From Branchipolynoe longqiensis (Eukaryota; Annelida; Polychaeta; Phyllodocida; Polynoidae), in the NCBI GenBank assembly GCA_030323885.1, contig CM059194.1, positions 4,317,691 to 4,381,690 on the forward strand: a stretch of 64,000 nt of DNA, in the 5' to 3' direction. A program made the position numbers and the translations under genes. The notes beneath the pieces were generated by a model. That model was not told the origin of the DNA. It ran no database searches and was given only the letters and a program-made list of their open reading frames with translations. Shown here in pieces: positions 13,501 to 23,544 of the stretch. Each line of letters begins with the position of its first letter. The first letter of the stretch is position 1.

Positions 13501-13880
13501 CACTAGAGGGCATTTATTTAAGGAACAACCCCATCTCCCCAATATAACACTAGAGGGCATGTATTTAAGGAACAACCCCATCTCCCTAATATAACACTAG
13601 AGGGCATGTATTTAAGGAACAACCCCATCTCCCCAATATAACACTAGAGGGCATGTATTTAAGGAACAACCCCATCTCCCCAATATACCACTAGAGGGCA
13701 TGTATTTAAGGAACAACCCCATCTCCCCAATATAACACTAGAGGGCAGGTATTTAAGGAACACCCATTCCCCATTAACACTAGAGGGCATGTATTTAAGG
13801 AACAACCCCATCTCACCAATATAACACTAGAGGGCATGTATTTAAGGAACAAACCCATCTCCCCAATATAACACTAGAGG
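4549..13880. repeat. 47-bp satellite array, about 198 copies
   Basis: Head-to-tail units of 47 bp, containing tatttaaggaacaacccc, catctccccaatataac and actagagggc. Most units are over 95% identical; the commonest variant is a C/T change in ctcccCaat. Because 47 is not a multiple of three, every frame cycles and stops recur, so it does not encode protein. It lies in the intron between exons D and E. Clusters of single-base deletions at about 6540-6760, 9130-9400, 9900-10100 and 12840-13000 may be consensus errors. Confidence 0.97.
10100..12060. repeat. 140-bp trimeric higher-order blocks inside the satellite
   Basis: A 46-bp variant unit with gggcattatt instead of gggcatgtatt recurs at 10106, 10246 and 10386, and at 11321, 11601, 11741, 11881 and 12021: spacing 140 or 280 bp (47+47+46). 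Confidence 0.8.
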
Positions 13881-14255
13881 GCAGATGTGTAAGGATCAAA
13901 CCCATATCCCCAATATAACACCTCGTAGCAGATCTTTAAGGATCCAACCCATATCCCCGATACAACACCTCGTATCAGATCTTTAAGGATCAAATTCATA
14001 TCCCCAATATAACACTTCGTAGCAGATCTTTAAGGATCCAACCCATATCCCCGATACAACACCTCGTATCAGATCTTTAAGGATCAAACCCATATCCCCA
14101 ATATAACACCTCGTAGCAGATCTTTAAGGATCCAACCCATATCCCCGATACAACACCTCGTATCAGATCTTTAAGGATCAAATCCATATCCCCAATATCA
14201 ATCCTGGGAGCAGCTCTTTAAGAAACACACCAAACTCCTCAATATAACACATCAG
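13881..14255. repeat. Diverged 94-bp dimeric edge of satellite
   Basis: Units still 47 bp long but strongly diverged (gatctttaagga, cccatatcccc, aacacctcgta). Two alternating versions (cgatacaacacctcgtat and caatataacacctcgtag) form dimers of 94 bp. Confidence 0.85.
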
Positions 14256-14390
14256 CATATCAATCAATTCGAATGTCACCTAGGCCACCTCATCTCGGTC
14301 AATATCCATCATCCAATTTCTCTGAGTTTATAATCATTAACTCGCTCACTAATTTCCTGTCATGATGAACAACCCTGAAGCATGACTTAC

Positions 14391-14510
14391 TTGTACACGT
14401 GAAAGGTGAGATCAGCTGTCTTGCTGGCCGACAGGTGCAGTAGTAACTGCCGATTGTATTGACGCAGTTGTCCGAACACCCGCCATTCTGAAGTGTGCAT
14501 TCATTAAAGT
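14391..14510 (-). CDS. Exon D: calcium-binding EGF domain
   Basis: This 120-nt phase 1-1 exon encodes (D)FNECTLQNGGCSDNCVNT, then IGSYYCTCRPARQL and a final CT. The D-x-N-E-C start and C-x-N-x4-Y-x-C-x-C segment match the calcium-binding EGF consensus, including the Asn that can be beta-hydroxylated. The acceptor is ttttgcag and the donor GTAAGT. The exon sits between a right-flank remnant of the 47-bp satellite (ending near 14330) and a dispersed repeat starting about 50 bp upstream of its acceptor. It is the clearest coding evidence in the window. Confidence 0.9.
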
Positions 14511-14559
14511 CTGCAAAATAAAACCCCAACAGTTTAACTCTTCTAAGTGCTGTTATATG

Positions 14560-14850
14560 CTGTGCTTTAAACAAAATATTGTTTATTGAGGCTGTATTTA
14601 TACTGTCCATATCATATAAGCCTGGGTATCCAGGCTTGCTTTCAATGCTGGCCAGCTGTAGTGTTGGTATTATCTTACCACACACTAGCTGCTGATAAGG
14701 TATTTGATTGCCTGCATTTCAGTAGCAGATAGATAGTTGGTTGGTATGGTTAGTTTTTTTTGATTTTCTTGCCATATATGTGTTTTATTTTGTCTACTCT
14801 TACTACTAGACGAGCCTACTGCTATTTACATATCATAGGCTTGTATGTGC
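14560..14850 (+). repeat. Dispersed repeat, copy 2 of an inverted pair
   Basis: Reverse complement of 470-760. It begins about 50 bp upstream (gene sense) of exon D's acceptor, so its insertion was tolerated near a splice site. Confidence 0.75.
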
Positions 14851-14947
14851 TTCAGCACGGGATATTGGTCTTCTTAGCCCTGCTTCACCTTGCCGAGATA
14901 TCTCTCAGTTGCCAGATACACATGGTAAAATTGTCCGATATTATGAG

Positions 14948-15470
14948 ATATGGGATATATGAACTCTACTATTATAAATTGCAACTTGTCTATAAAATGG
15001 AAAATGGTAATATATAATAACCAAAGGCATATGAGAGATATCTGGAGTTGGTAAGCTATTACTCATAAAGTATATACATTGTATAGTAAAATAGTATAGA
15101 GGAGGAGTGTCACTTTTTAGGTGTACAGTCTTTGAGAAGTTGCCTCACATACCCCCTCCCCTCTAGAGTTATCTATGGATCTCTGCCCCAGAGACAGACC
15201 TAACCATGCCTTGGCAACAGGGATATTTAACCCTCATTGGTGGTTAAAGGCATGCTTGTTAGGGATTGGAGGATTGGATCATGTGAGCACCACCATCCTG
15301 GATTCTAAAAGCTATATATATAATAAACTAAGCAAGCTCCTTCTGGTTCCTTCTGCACACTCTATCTCTTGCCTTCCTTCTCTATACTTGCCTGTAGTGA
15401 TTTCCTATTTAAGGCCTACACAACCACAGCTGCCCTCAGTCGCACTTTACAACATGGTATGGTTGTGAAT
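14948..15470 (+). repeat. LTR-like promoter repeat, copy 1
   Basis: About 520 bp shared with 36688-37200. It holds ctatatatataataaacta (TATA box next to an AATAAA signal) and ends near ctacacaaccaca, an arrangement seen in short LTRs. No adjoining gag-pol. LTR identity is inference. Confidence 0.55.
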
Positions 15471-16498
15471 CATGGATACTTACTGGACATTCATCTACTG
15501 CTTGTCTAATTCCAATTGACCAGACCCTACATGAACACTTACTACAACTTTACCAAATAAGTACATGAGATAAGTTCTGCTTACATTCTAAATACCATGT
15601 AAATACTCACATTGATCTGACTAATATCGATCTGGTCATATGACACTACTGTTGCCACATTGCTACGGAACTTGTCAGTTACAGAATTTCATTGTGCTAT
15701 CCGCTGCAAATTGTGTATTCAAAAGTGATTGTCTACCCTACTCTCTATACCTTCTTTGTGTAAATCATCCTGAATTGAACAATGGCTGGAAGACCATTGC
15801 TTTGGCACTGACAAAAGACTTATTCAGCAGAATAAATATATTTACCACAAAAGAAACCCTCAACAAAAAAACTATTTAGCTCATCTACGCGGTTTTCTAT
15901 GTTCTGCTTCAGTAAGAGAAAGTGTTATTTTTTGCTTCGATTCTCTTTGCGCAGATATGGTTCAGTTTCCAGATACACATATTGTGCTTCCTTCTCACAC
16001 CCATCCTCCTGTATATTTGCGAATCATGGATTCTCTCAGCAGAACTCCAAAGGAGAATATAAACCATTGAAATAAGGTGGTACCTTAAGATACCAAACTA
16101 AGCTAATGTTGTAGTGCAAAAATAGGGATTTAATCGGAAGCGGCAGCTACAGGTAGTAAAGAATGAGAATTAGAATCTGAGTATTTGTAAGTAACAGTTA
16201 TTTCAGGATGGTGTATTTAGACTAGTACTCCGGTGAGCAGATGGTGACCAGATGTTTAGAAGAAGGTTATCAGATGGCGAGCAGGTGCTTCAGCAGTTAC
16301 TGAACAGGTGCTTATGAGATTTGTATTGATAAAGTGGTGAGCGGATGGGGAACAGCTAGCGTAGCAGTTTCTGAAAGGCACTAACAACATTGTTAACATA
16401 TATACTGATAAGCTGGTCAGCAGATGTTGAACAGGTGGGGATTGGATGGTGAGCAACACAATCATGCTGACCAGACATTGAGCCGGTGGTAGATTCAT
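15471..16498. other. Intronic DNA with decayed minisatellite at its right end
   Basis: No coding feature. From about 16210 scattered gagcaggtg and agcagatggtg words foreshadow the 33-bp array. Confidence 0.4.
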
Positions 16499-19485
16499 AA
16501 GCTAGTGGTGAGTAGGTGGCAAGCAGGTGGTGAATGCATGATAAGCTACTGGTGAGCAGGTGCTGGTTACATGAGAATTTGTGGTGAGCAAGGGGTGGTT
16601 ACATGATAAGTTGTGGTGAGTAAATCGTGGTTACATGAACAGTTGTGGTGAGCAGGTGGTGGGTACATGATACACTAGTGGTGAACAGGTGGTGGGTACA
16701 TGATAAACTAGTGGTGAGGAGGTGGTGGGTACATGATAAACTAGTGGTGAGCAGGTGGTGGGTACATGATAAACTAGTGGTGAGCAGGTGGTGGGTAGAT
16801 GATAAACTAGTGGTGAGCAGGTGGTGGTTACATGATAAACTAGTGGTGAGCAGGTGGTGGGTACATGATAAACTAGTGGTGAGCAGGTGGTGGGTACATG
16901 ATAAACTAGTGGTGAGCAGGTGGTGGGTAGATGATAAACTAGTGGTGAGCAGGTGGTGGGTACCTGATAAACTAGTGGTGAGCAGGTGGTGGGTACATGA
17001 TAAACTAGTGGTGAGCAGGTGGTGGGTACATGATAAACTAGTGGTGAGCAGGCGGTGGATACATGATAAACTACTGGTGAGCAGGCAGTGGGTACATGAT
17101 AAACTAGTGGTGAGCAGGTGGTGGGTACATGATACACTAGTGGTGAGCAGGTGGTGGGTAGATGATAAACTAGTGGTGAGCAGGTGGTGGGTACCTGTTA
17201 AACTAGTGGTGAGCAGGTGGTGGGTACATGATAAACTAGTGGTGAGCAGGTGGTGGGTACATACTAAACTAGTGGTGAGCAGGGGGTGGGTACATGATAA
17301 ACTAGTGGTGCGCAGGTGGTGGGTACATGATAAACTAGTGGTGAGCAGGTGGGGGGTACATGATAAACTAGTGGTGAGCAGGTGGTGGGTGCATGATAAA
17401 CTAGTGGTGAGCAGGCGGTGGCTACATCATAAACTAGTGGTGAGCAGACGATGGGTACATGATAAACTAGTGGTGAGCAGGAGGTGGGTACATGATAAAC
17501 TAGTGGTGAGCAGGTGGTTGGTGCATGATAAACTAGGGGTGAGCAGGCGGTGGGTACATTATAAACTAGTGGTGAGCAGGTGGTGGGTACATGACACACT
17601 AGTGGTGGCCAGGCGGTGGGTACATGATAAACTAGTGGTGAGCAGGTGGTGGGTACATGATAAACTAGTGGTGAGCAGGTGGTGGGTACATGCTAAACTA
17701 GTTGTGAGCAGGTGGTGTGTACATGATAAACTAGTGGTGAGCAAGTGGTGGTTACATGATAAACTAGTGGTGAGCAGGTGGTGGGTACATGATACACTAG
17801 TGGTGAGCAGGTGGTGGGTACATGATAAACTAGTGGTGAGCAGACGGTGGGTACATGATACACTAGTGGTGAGCAGGTGGTTGGTGCATGATAAACTAGT
17901 GGTGAGCAGGCGGTGGGTACATGATAAACTAGTGGTGAGCAGGCGGTGGGTACATGATGAACTAGTGGTGGGCATGCGGTGGGTACATGATAAACTAGTG
18001 GTGAGCAGGCGGTGGGTACATGATACACTAGTGGTGAGCAGGTGGTGGGTACATGATAAACTAGTGGTGAGCAGGTGGTGTGTACATGATAAACTAGTGG
18101 TGAGCAAGTGGTGGTTACATGATAAACTAGTGGTGAGCAGGTGGTGTGCACATGATCAACTAGTGGTGAGCAGACATGGGGTACATGATAAACTAGTGGT
18201 GAGCAGGCGGTGGGTACATGATAAACTAGTGGTGAGCAGGTGGTGGGAAACATGATAAACTAGTGGTGAGCAGGCGGTGGGTACATGATAAACTAGTGGT
18301 GAGCAGGTGGGGGGTACATGATAAACTAGTGGTGAGCAGGCGGTGGGTGCATGATAAACTAGTGGTGAGCAGGTGGTGGGTACATCATAAATTAGTGGTG
18401 AGCAGGTGGTGGGCACATGATAAACTAGTGGTGAGCAGATGGTTGGTACATGATACACTAGTGGTGAGCAGGTGGTGGGTACATGATAAACTAGTGGTGA
18501 GCAGGTGGTGGGTACATGATAAACTAGTGGTGAGCAGGTGGTGGGTACATGATAACCTAGTGGTGAACAGGTGGTGGGTACATGATAAACTAGTGGTGAG
18601 CAGGTGGTGGGTACATGATACACTAGTGATGAGCCGGCGGTGGGCACATGATAAACTAGTGGTGCGCAGGCGGTGGGTACATGATAAACTAGTGGTGAGC
18701 AGGTGGGGGGTACATGATAAACTAGTGGTGAGCAGGTGGTGGGTGCATGATAAACTAGTGGTGATCAGGCGGTGGCTACATGATAATCTAGTGGTGAGCA
18801 GATGGTGGGTACATGATAAACTAGTGGTGAGCAGGAGGTGGGTACATGATAAACTAGTGGTGAGCAGGTGGGGGGTACATGATAAACTAGTGGTGAGCAG
18901 GTGGTGGGTGCATGATAAACTAGTGGTGATCAGGCGGTGGCTACATGATAACCTAGTGGTGAGCAGATGGTGGGTACATGATAAACTAGTGGTGAGCAGG
19001 AGGTGGGTACATGATAAACTAGTGGTGAGCAGGTGGTTGGTGCATGATAAACTAGTGGTGAGCAGGCGGTGGGTACATGATAAACTAGTGGTGAGCAGGC
19101 GGTGGGTACATGATAAACTAGTGGTGGCCAGGCGGTGGGTACATGATAAACTAGTGGTGAGCAGGTGGTGGGTACATGATAAACTAGTGGTGAGCAGGTG
19201 GTGGGTACATGATAAACTAGTGGTGAGCAGGTGGTGTGTACATGATAAACTAGTGGTGAGCAAGTGGTGGTTACATGATAAACTAGTGGTGAGCAGATGG
19301 TGGGTACATGATAACCTAGTGGTGAACAGGTGGTGGGTACATGATAAACTAGTGGTGAGCAGGCGGTGGGTACATGATAAACTAGTGGTGAGCAGGTGGT
19401 GGGTACATGATAAACTAGTGGTGAGCAGGTGGTGGGTACATGATAAACTAGTGGTGAGCAGGCGGTGGGTACATGATAAACTAGG
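16499..19485. repeat. 33-bp minisatellite, about 90 copies
   Basis: Tandem 33-bp units built from agtggtgagcaggtggtg and ggtacatgataaact. Since 33 is a multiple of three and units lack stops, long open frames appear on both strands (plus 16645-18255 and 18263-19498, 11-residue repeat VVSRWWVHDKL; minus YHVPTTCSPLV). Most unit differences alter residues and one indel near 18247 breaks the plus frame, so coding is not supported. It is intronic, between exons C and D. The left 140 bp are degenerate. Confidence 0.95.
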
Positions 19486-19995
19486 CGAGGCGTTTTAGGG
19501 CTGAATCGATTCATATAAATCGTTTAATGTAAAACGCATACCAAGGTGGTCTACAGGAAGCGATCTACGCTGAATCGTTTTATTTATGACATCACACGCA
19601 TGCGTAGTCGAGTGAAACGTGACAGTCGAGACCTGAGTGTGTTGACTTTCCGATAAATTTGCTTTATGAACCTGCTAGCTGTGCACATATATTTTGTTCA
19701 TGATTTATTTTTAGGGTTTCACTGCCCAGCAGAAGTTTTGACTGTTCCAAACCAATACGATTCAGTCCATACATATCTAGGTCGAACCCACACTCTCTCA
19801 GCCGACGTCGACAAACCCAAACTGGCACTGGTTAGTCTGGACTTGCTCATGCGCAGATATCCACTTCCACCTTAAACCGATTCAAAGCACTGCCCGTGTG
19901 AATGCGACACACTTTGAAACTCACCCCGTGTGAATGAGCTCTAGATCGCTTAATATAAATCGCCTTCTGTAGATCGCTTTAGATTTTGCCAGTGT
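19486..19995 (+). mobile_element. TIR-495 family element, left end cut by the 33-bp array
   Basis: Shares gaggcgttttagggctgaatcgattcatat with 31847-31872 and ends in a tgtgaatacagctata terminus resembling that family. The left terminal repeat is absent where the array stops. Confidence 0.65.
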
Positions 19996-19999
19996 GAAT

Positions 20000-20584
20000 A
20001 CAGCTATAGACTTCTACAGTAACGTGTTCTATTAAATTGACTCAGTGTTCCCTTGTATGCAGAAACGAATGTTCAATAAGTGCATCAGTATCTCAGTTAG
20101 ATATGCGCAAATCAAATCTAGATAATTGTCCATGTTAGCGCTAACATGGGTAATTCGCAGCGGGACGTGGGGTGGTAGACTTTCAAGCACTACGACCGAA
20201 CCGCCACCTGACGATTTACGGACAAACTAGCCTCACTCGGATCGCCCCAGCGCGACTCCACCTAGCCCGGCCGACCCTGCCGCCACCTATCGATTCAAAA
20301 GCGCATCATACGAAACCACGCTGACCGCTCGCACGCGACCAACCGGCAGTCGCCGATTGGATACGAACCCGACCACTACATCCATACTGATTCAGCCGCC
20401 GCCCACCCCTCAACTACAAAGGACAGTAGCTTTCGGCGGTTAGGGGGTGGTAGGGCTGAGATTGCCGAAGTCCTCTTGTTATCCTTTGATCCTGTAACTG
20501 TATGACTGTCCTGATTAAATCCAGATAAGTGTTTGATTTTGAAAATTTCATATTTCATCGGACTATGCAACTTTAATGAGCATG
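20000..20584 (+). mobile_element. TIR-310 family copy split by a GC-rich insert
   Basis: Left part 20000-20129 and right part about 20510-20575 (ending catcggactatgcaacttta) match copies at 34925-35236 and 37395-37605. Between them lies a GC-rich stretch that opens with the perfect palindrome CCATGTTAGCGCTAACATGG at 20130-20149. Confidence 0.6.
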
Positions 20585-21452
20585 TGATTAGCAGGTGGTG
20601 GATTCGGAGTATGTTGTTAATGAGCATGTGGATAGATAGTATGCTGCTAATGAGCAGGTTCTGACCAGGTCGTTGATATATAGGTTGCTGCTAATGAGCA
20701 GGTTCTGACCAGGTCGTGGATATATAGGTTGGTACTAATGAGCATGTGGCAGGTGGTGAGCGGGTAGTGGATATATAATTTGCTGCTAATGAGCAGTTGG
20801 TGAGCAGGGGGTGGATAGGTAGGTTGCTGCTAATGAGCAGGTGGCGATCAGGTGGTGGATATATAGGTTACCGCTAATGAACAAGTGGTGAGCATGTGTT
20901 GAATAGATAGTTTGCTGATAATGAGCAGGTGGTACGCATGTGGTGAATGGATAGTATGCTGCTAATAGGCAGCTGGCGAGCAGGTTGTGGATAAATCGTT
21001 TGTTGCTAATGACTATATATTTAACATGTGGTGGATAGATATTATGCTGCTAATCAGCAGGTGGCGAGCAGGTGGTGGGTAGATAGTATGCTGCCAATAA
21101 ACAGGTTTTGAGCAGGTGGTGAATTGATAGTTTGCTGCTAATGAACAGGTGGTGAGCATGGACTGAATATATAGTTTTCTGCTAATGCGCAGGTGTTGAC
21201 CAGGTGGCGAATAGATAGTTTGCTGCTACTGAGCATGTGGTAAGTTTGGTACCATAGAGCATGTGGTGAGCATGTGCTGAATATATAGTTTGCTGATATT
21301 GAGCAGGTGGTGAGCAGGTGTTGGATATATATGTTGGTGCTAATGAGCAGGTGGCGAGCAGCTGGTGGATAGATAGTATGCTACTACTGAGCATGTGATA
21401 AGCATGTGGTGAGTATGGTGCCATAGAACATGTGGTGAGCAGGTGGTGAGCA
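20585..21452. repeat. Degenerate minisatellite, period about 44 bp
   Basis: About 19 diverged units with gctgctaatgagcaggtgg and a tggatagatag core. It shares gagcaggtggtg with the 33-bp array, so the two probably have a common origin. It ends about 20 bp from exon C's donor. Confidence 0.85.
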
Positions 21453-21473
21453 GTGGCGCCCCTCGTGACTTAC

Positions 21474-21593
21474 CGTCACACCGGGTGCCGTTGAACTGGT
21501 AACCCTGGAAACACTCGCAGTGCTTGCCGGCCTCCTTGTCGGACAGACAGATGTGGGGGCAGCCTCCATTGTTCAGCTGGCAGTTCACCGACT
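21474..21593 (-). CDS. Exon C: EGF-like domain
   Basis: This 120-nt exon, phase 1 at both ends, encodes SVNCQLNNGGCPHICLSDKE and on to a final NGTRCD. Six cysteines are spaced C-x6-C-x3-C-x9-C-x-C-x8-C, a classic EGF fold with the usual NNGGC. It lacks the D-x-D/N-E/Q start of calcium-binding EGF modules, so it is a plain EGF. NGT is a possible N-glycosylation site. Acceptor tctgcag and donor GTAAGT are strong. A degenerate minisatellite related to the 33-bp array ends only about 20 bp beyond the donor. The last base G joins the next exon's AC to make the Asp that starts the first calcium-binding EGF. Confidence 0.85.
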
Positions 21594-21990
21594 CTGCAGA
21601 AAACAGCGTGGATCAAGTGTGTCAGTCACTCACCGCGACCCCATAACCCAGTGAGTTAATTTAGAGATTTGTTTAGATTTGTTTTCATAAATAATGGTTA
21701 TTCATTGAATAAAGTATCTTTTCAGCGCCAATGGCACTGATCTTCTAGGCATGTGATACTCAAGTTATTAACCAAATATGTTGAGCAAGTGGGACAGGTG
21801 TGAAGTAGAGCCATGACAGCTGAATAGGCCAGATGGCAGGACGAGGCGAGGCAGAGGGCCTGACCAGTCGCTTGAGTAGTAGAGTGTCATTAGTTGTCTA
21901 GTGTCAATTGGTGCCAACTAAAGACACACTTCGTGGGTAATCAGTTTACGGATAATTATACTTGTGTAATTGCTTTTACAGCACATATCT

Positions 21991-22709
21991 AGTCTTATAT
22001 TGATCGGGCTGCGAAGAAGGCCCTGAACTGTGATCTTGAACCATGTCTGATCCCTCACTCTGATCTGAAACCACTAATATCCACCCACATAAAATCCAAA
22101 TGGCAACATGAGTGGGATGAAAACATTAATAAACTTAAAGAAATTGAACCATCTGTGGGAAAGCCACCACAGACTCATGCGGGAGGTCGGCGGGACCAAG
22201 TGGTCCTTAGCCGCTGCCGTATTGGCCACTCGTGGCTTACACATGCTTTTCTGCTCAAGGGGGAACCTCCCCCTGAATGTATTGGGTGTCAGTCCCCACT
22301 GACACTCAAACACATTTTACTAAGTTGCGTTGATTTTTTGGCCCTGCGCCAACGGTTCTACACTGCAGACAGTATGCATGACCTTTTTACTAAGGTAAAA
22401 CAGGAAAACATTTTAGCCTTTTTGAGGGCAGCTGGACTGTACCACCTTATATAGTTTACTAAATGGATTCTATCAATTATTAATAAAACTTTTCTTTTTC
22501 TATGGGAATTTGTTTCCCTTGATCACAAATATATGATTGTGAGCTTTCTAATTTAATTAGTGTCTATTGGCACATAATTGATTGTCTGCTTTTACATGTA
22601 AAAGCGATGGTTTGAACAAAAAACAAACATTTATCGCCGTGAATATGGCCTATGCTGCCGACACGGCGTAAAGCAACCATCAATCAATCAATCAATCAGT
22701 CTTATATTG
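21991..22709 (+). mobile_element. 5'-truncated RNase-H-type LINE with 12-bp target duplication
   Basis: The target site AGTCTTATATTG occurs at 21991-22002 and again at 22698-22709. Between them is a LINE 3' end: an open reading frame to 22454, a 3' UTR, and a CAAT-repeat tail. It is inserted in the intron between exons B and C. Confidence 0.88.
22002..22454 (+). pseudogene. LINE ORF2 C-terminal fragment
   Basis: Open for 151 codons to a TAG. It begins DRAAKKAL and continues HIKSKWQHEWDENINK, RRDQVVLSRCRIGHSWLTH, GEPPPECIGCQSPLT and LKHILLSCVDF. This is the end of an RNase H region followed by the conserved C-terminal CxxC…H…C knuckle found in I/Nimb-like non-LTR elements. The reverse transcriptase and endonuclease are missing because the copy is 5'-truncated, so it is dead. 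The frame is intact, which suggests a fairly recent insertion. The clade name is inference from motif style. Confidence 0.8.
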
Positions 22710-22771
22710 GCATCAGCGGCTATGTCAAGTTAGATGGAATGCTAATTTTAATCATCCCTGCATCAACGTAC

Positions 22772-22872
22772 CTGCGCAGATGTTGTTTCTCCTTTGGTAT
22801 CCATCACAGCATTGCTTGATGTTCACAATCACAGGCTCATATTGGTATACTTTACCTGTACATTCTCCCTGT
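22772..22872 (-). CDS. Exon B: C-terminal half of EMI-like domain
   Basis: This 101-nt exon encodes about 33 residues, QGECTGKVYQYEP then VNIKQCCDGYQRRNNICA. A double cysteine followed by a Gly-aromatic pair and a last cysteine a few residues on is the typical end of EMI domains (CCxGY/W…C). The acceptor catttcag and donor GTACGT are clear. It enters in phase 2 and leaves in phase 1, so its last G combines with AG of exon C to make Glu. A 5'-truncated LINE ends about 65 bp downstream of the donor. The exon is conserved in frame despite surrounding repeats, which argues that the gene is functional. Confidence 0.7.
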
Positions 22873-23034
22873 CTGAAATGGAAGATAAATCAGGGAATAG
22901 CACAGTTATTACTCAGCAGCTGTCACCTACGGTAGCTTGCTCTGCTGCATATTGCTGATCATGGAACATTTGCATAATGCTGGTGTGTGGGTAATTAAAC
23001 GGACAATGGTACTGGTATAAACTAGATCACGGTT

Positions 23035-23530
23035 CCGACTGCGCATGCGCTGAAAACGGCATGGGGAGCAAAGCAAAGGCATACGGCCATTGAGTTTGCC
23101 TATACTCGCAGTGAAAAACGTTAGTTTTATTCAAAAAGAATAGATATCCAAAACCCTAACCATATCAATTTAATAGAATCTTTTTGATAAACATGTTTTC
23201 TATATGTGTTCCAAGCGGTTTGTCTCTAGGTCGTGTGGTTTTATCAATATTTTACTTTTTCTGTATGGAGATTGCTCACTGCCATTGACAATGCATTGAG
23301 TACTTTTGCTATGGCTCTAACACTAGTCTGAATGCTTAGATCTTTCTAAATCTAAATGCACATGGCATAAGATCTGCTGATTATATTGATGTAAATGTTT
23401 CAAGCAAGAGCTGAGATGATCTGAAACTAGCACATTACATAGCTGCATCCAGTGTATTAGCATGTGCCATGTGCTTTTGGGGGGTATGTTTTGCTCTGAT
23501 GCATCCCACAATGCACCGCGCCGCTGGAAC
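23035..23530 (-). repeat. TIR-490 family, diverged reverse copy
   Basis: Contains the reverse complement of words in 26897-27383 (gccattgacaatgc, tctgtatggagattgctca, cattagttttattcaaa type). Termini are decayed; it resembles a noncoding MITE. Confidence 0.5.
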
Positions 23531-23544
23531 CGTGATGTAGTCTA

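Noticed and set aside
4331..13880. Repeated minus-strand frames beginning MGLFLKYMPSS as small genes
   Set aside because: They are by-products of the 47-bp satellite, whose period is not a multiple of three; frames end at recurring stops.
4549..19485. CRISPR array
   Set aside because: Repeats are directly adjacent with no unique spacers, in intron-bearing eukaryotic DNA without cas genes.
16645..19498. Very long plus-strand open frames (536 and 411 codons) as a repeat-protein gene
   Set aside because: They coincide with a 33-bp stop-free tandem repeat that is open on both strands; variation is mostly amino-acid-changing, one indel breaks the frame, and no start, splice or domain context exists.
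22108..22302. Second open frame inside the LINE region
   Set aside because: Shadow frame of the LINE C-terminal coding frame, which alone shows the conserved motifs.
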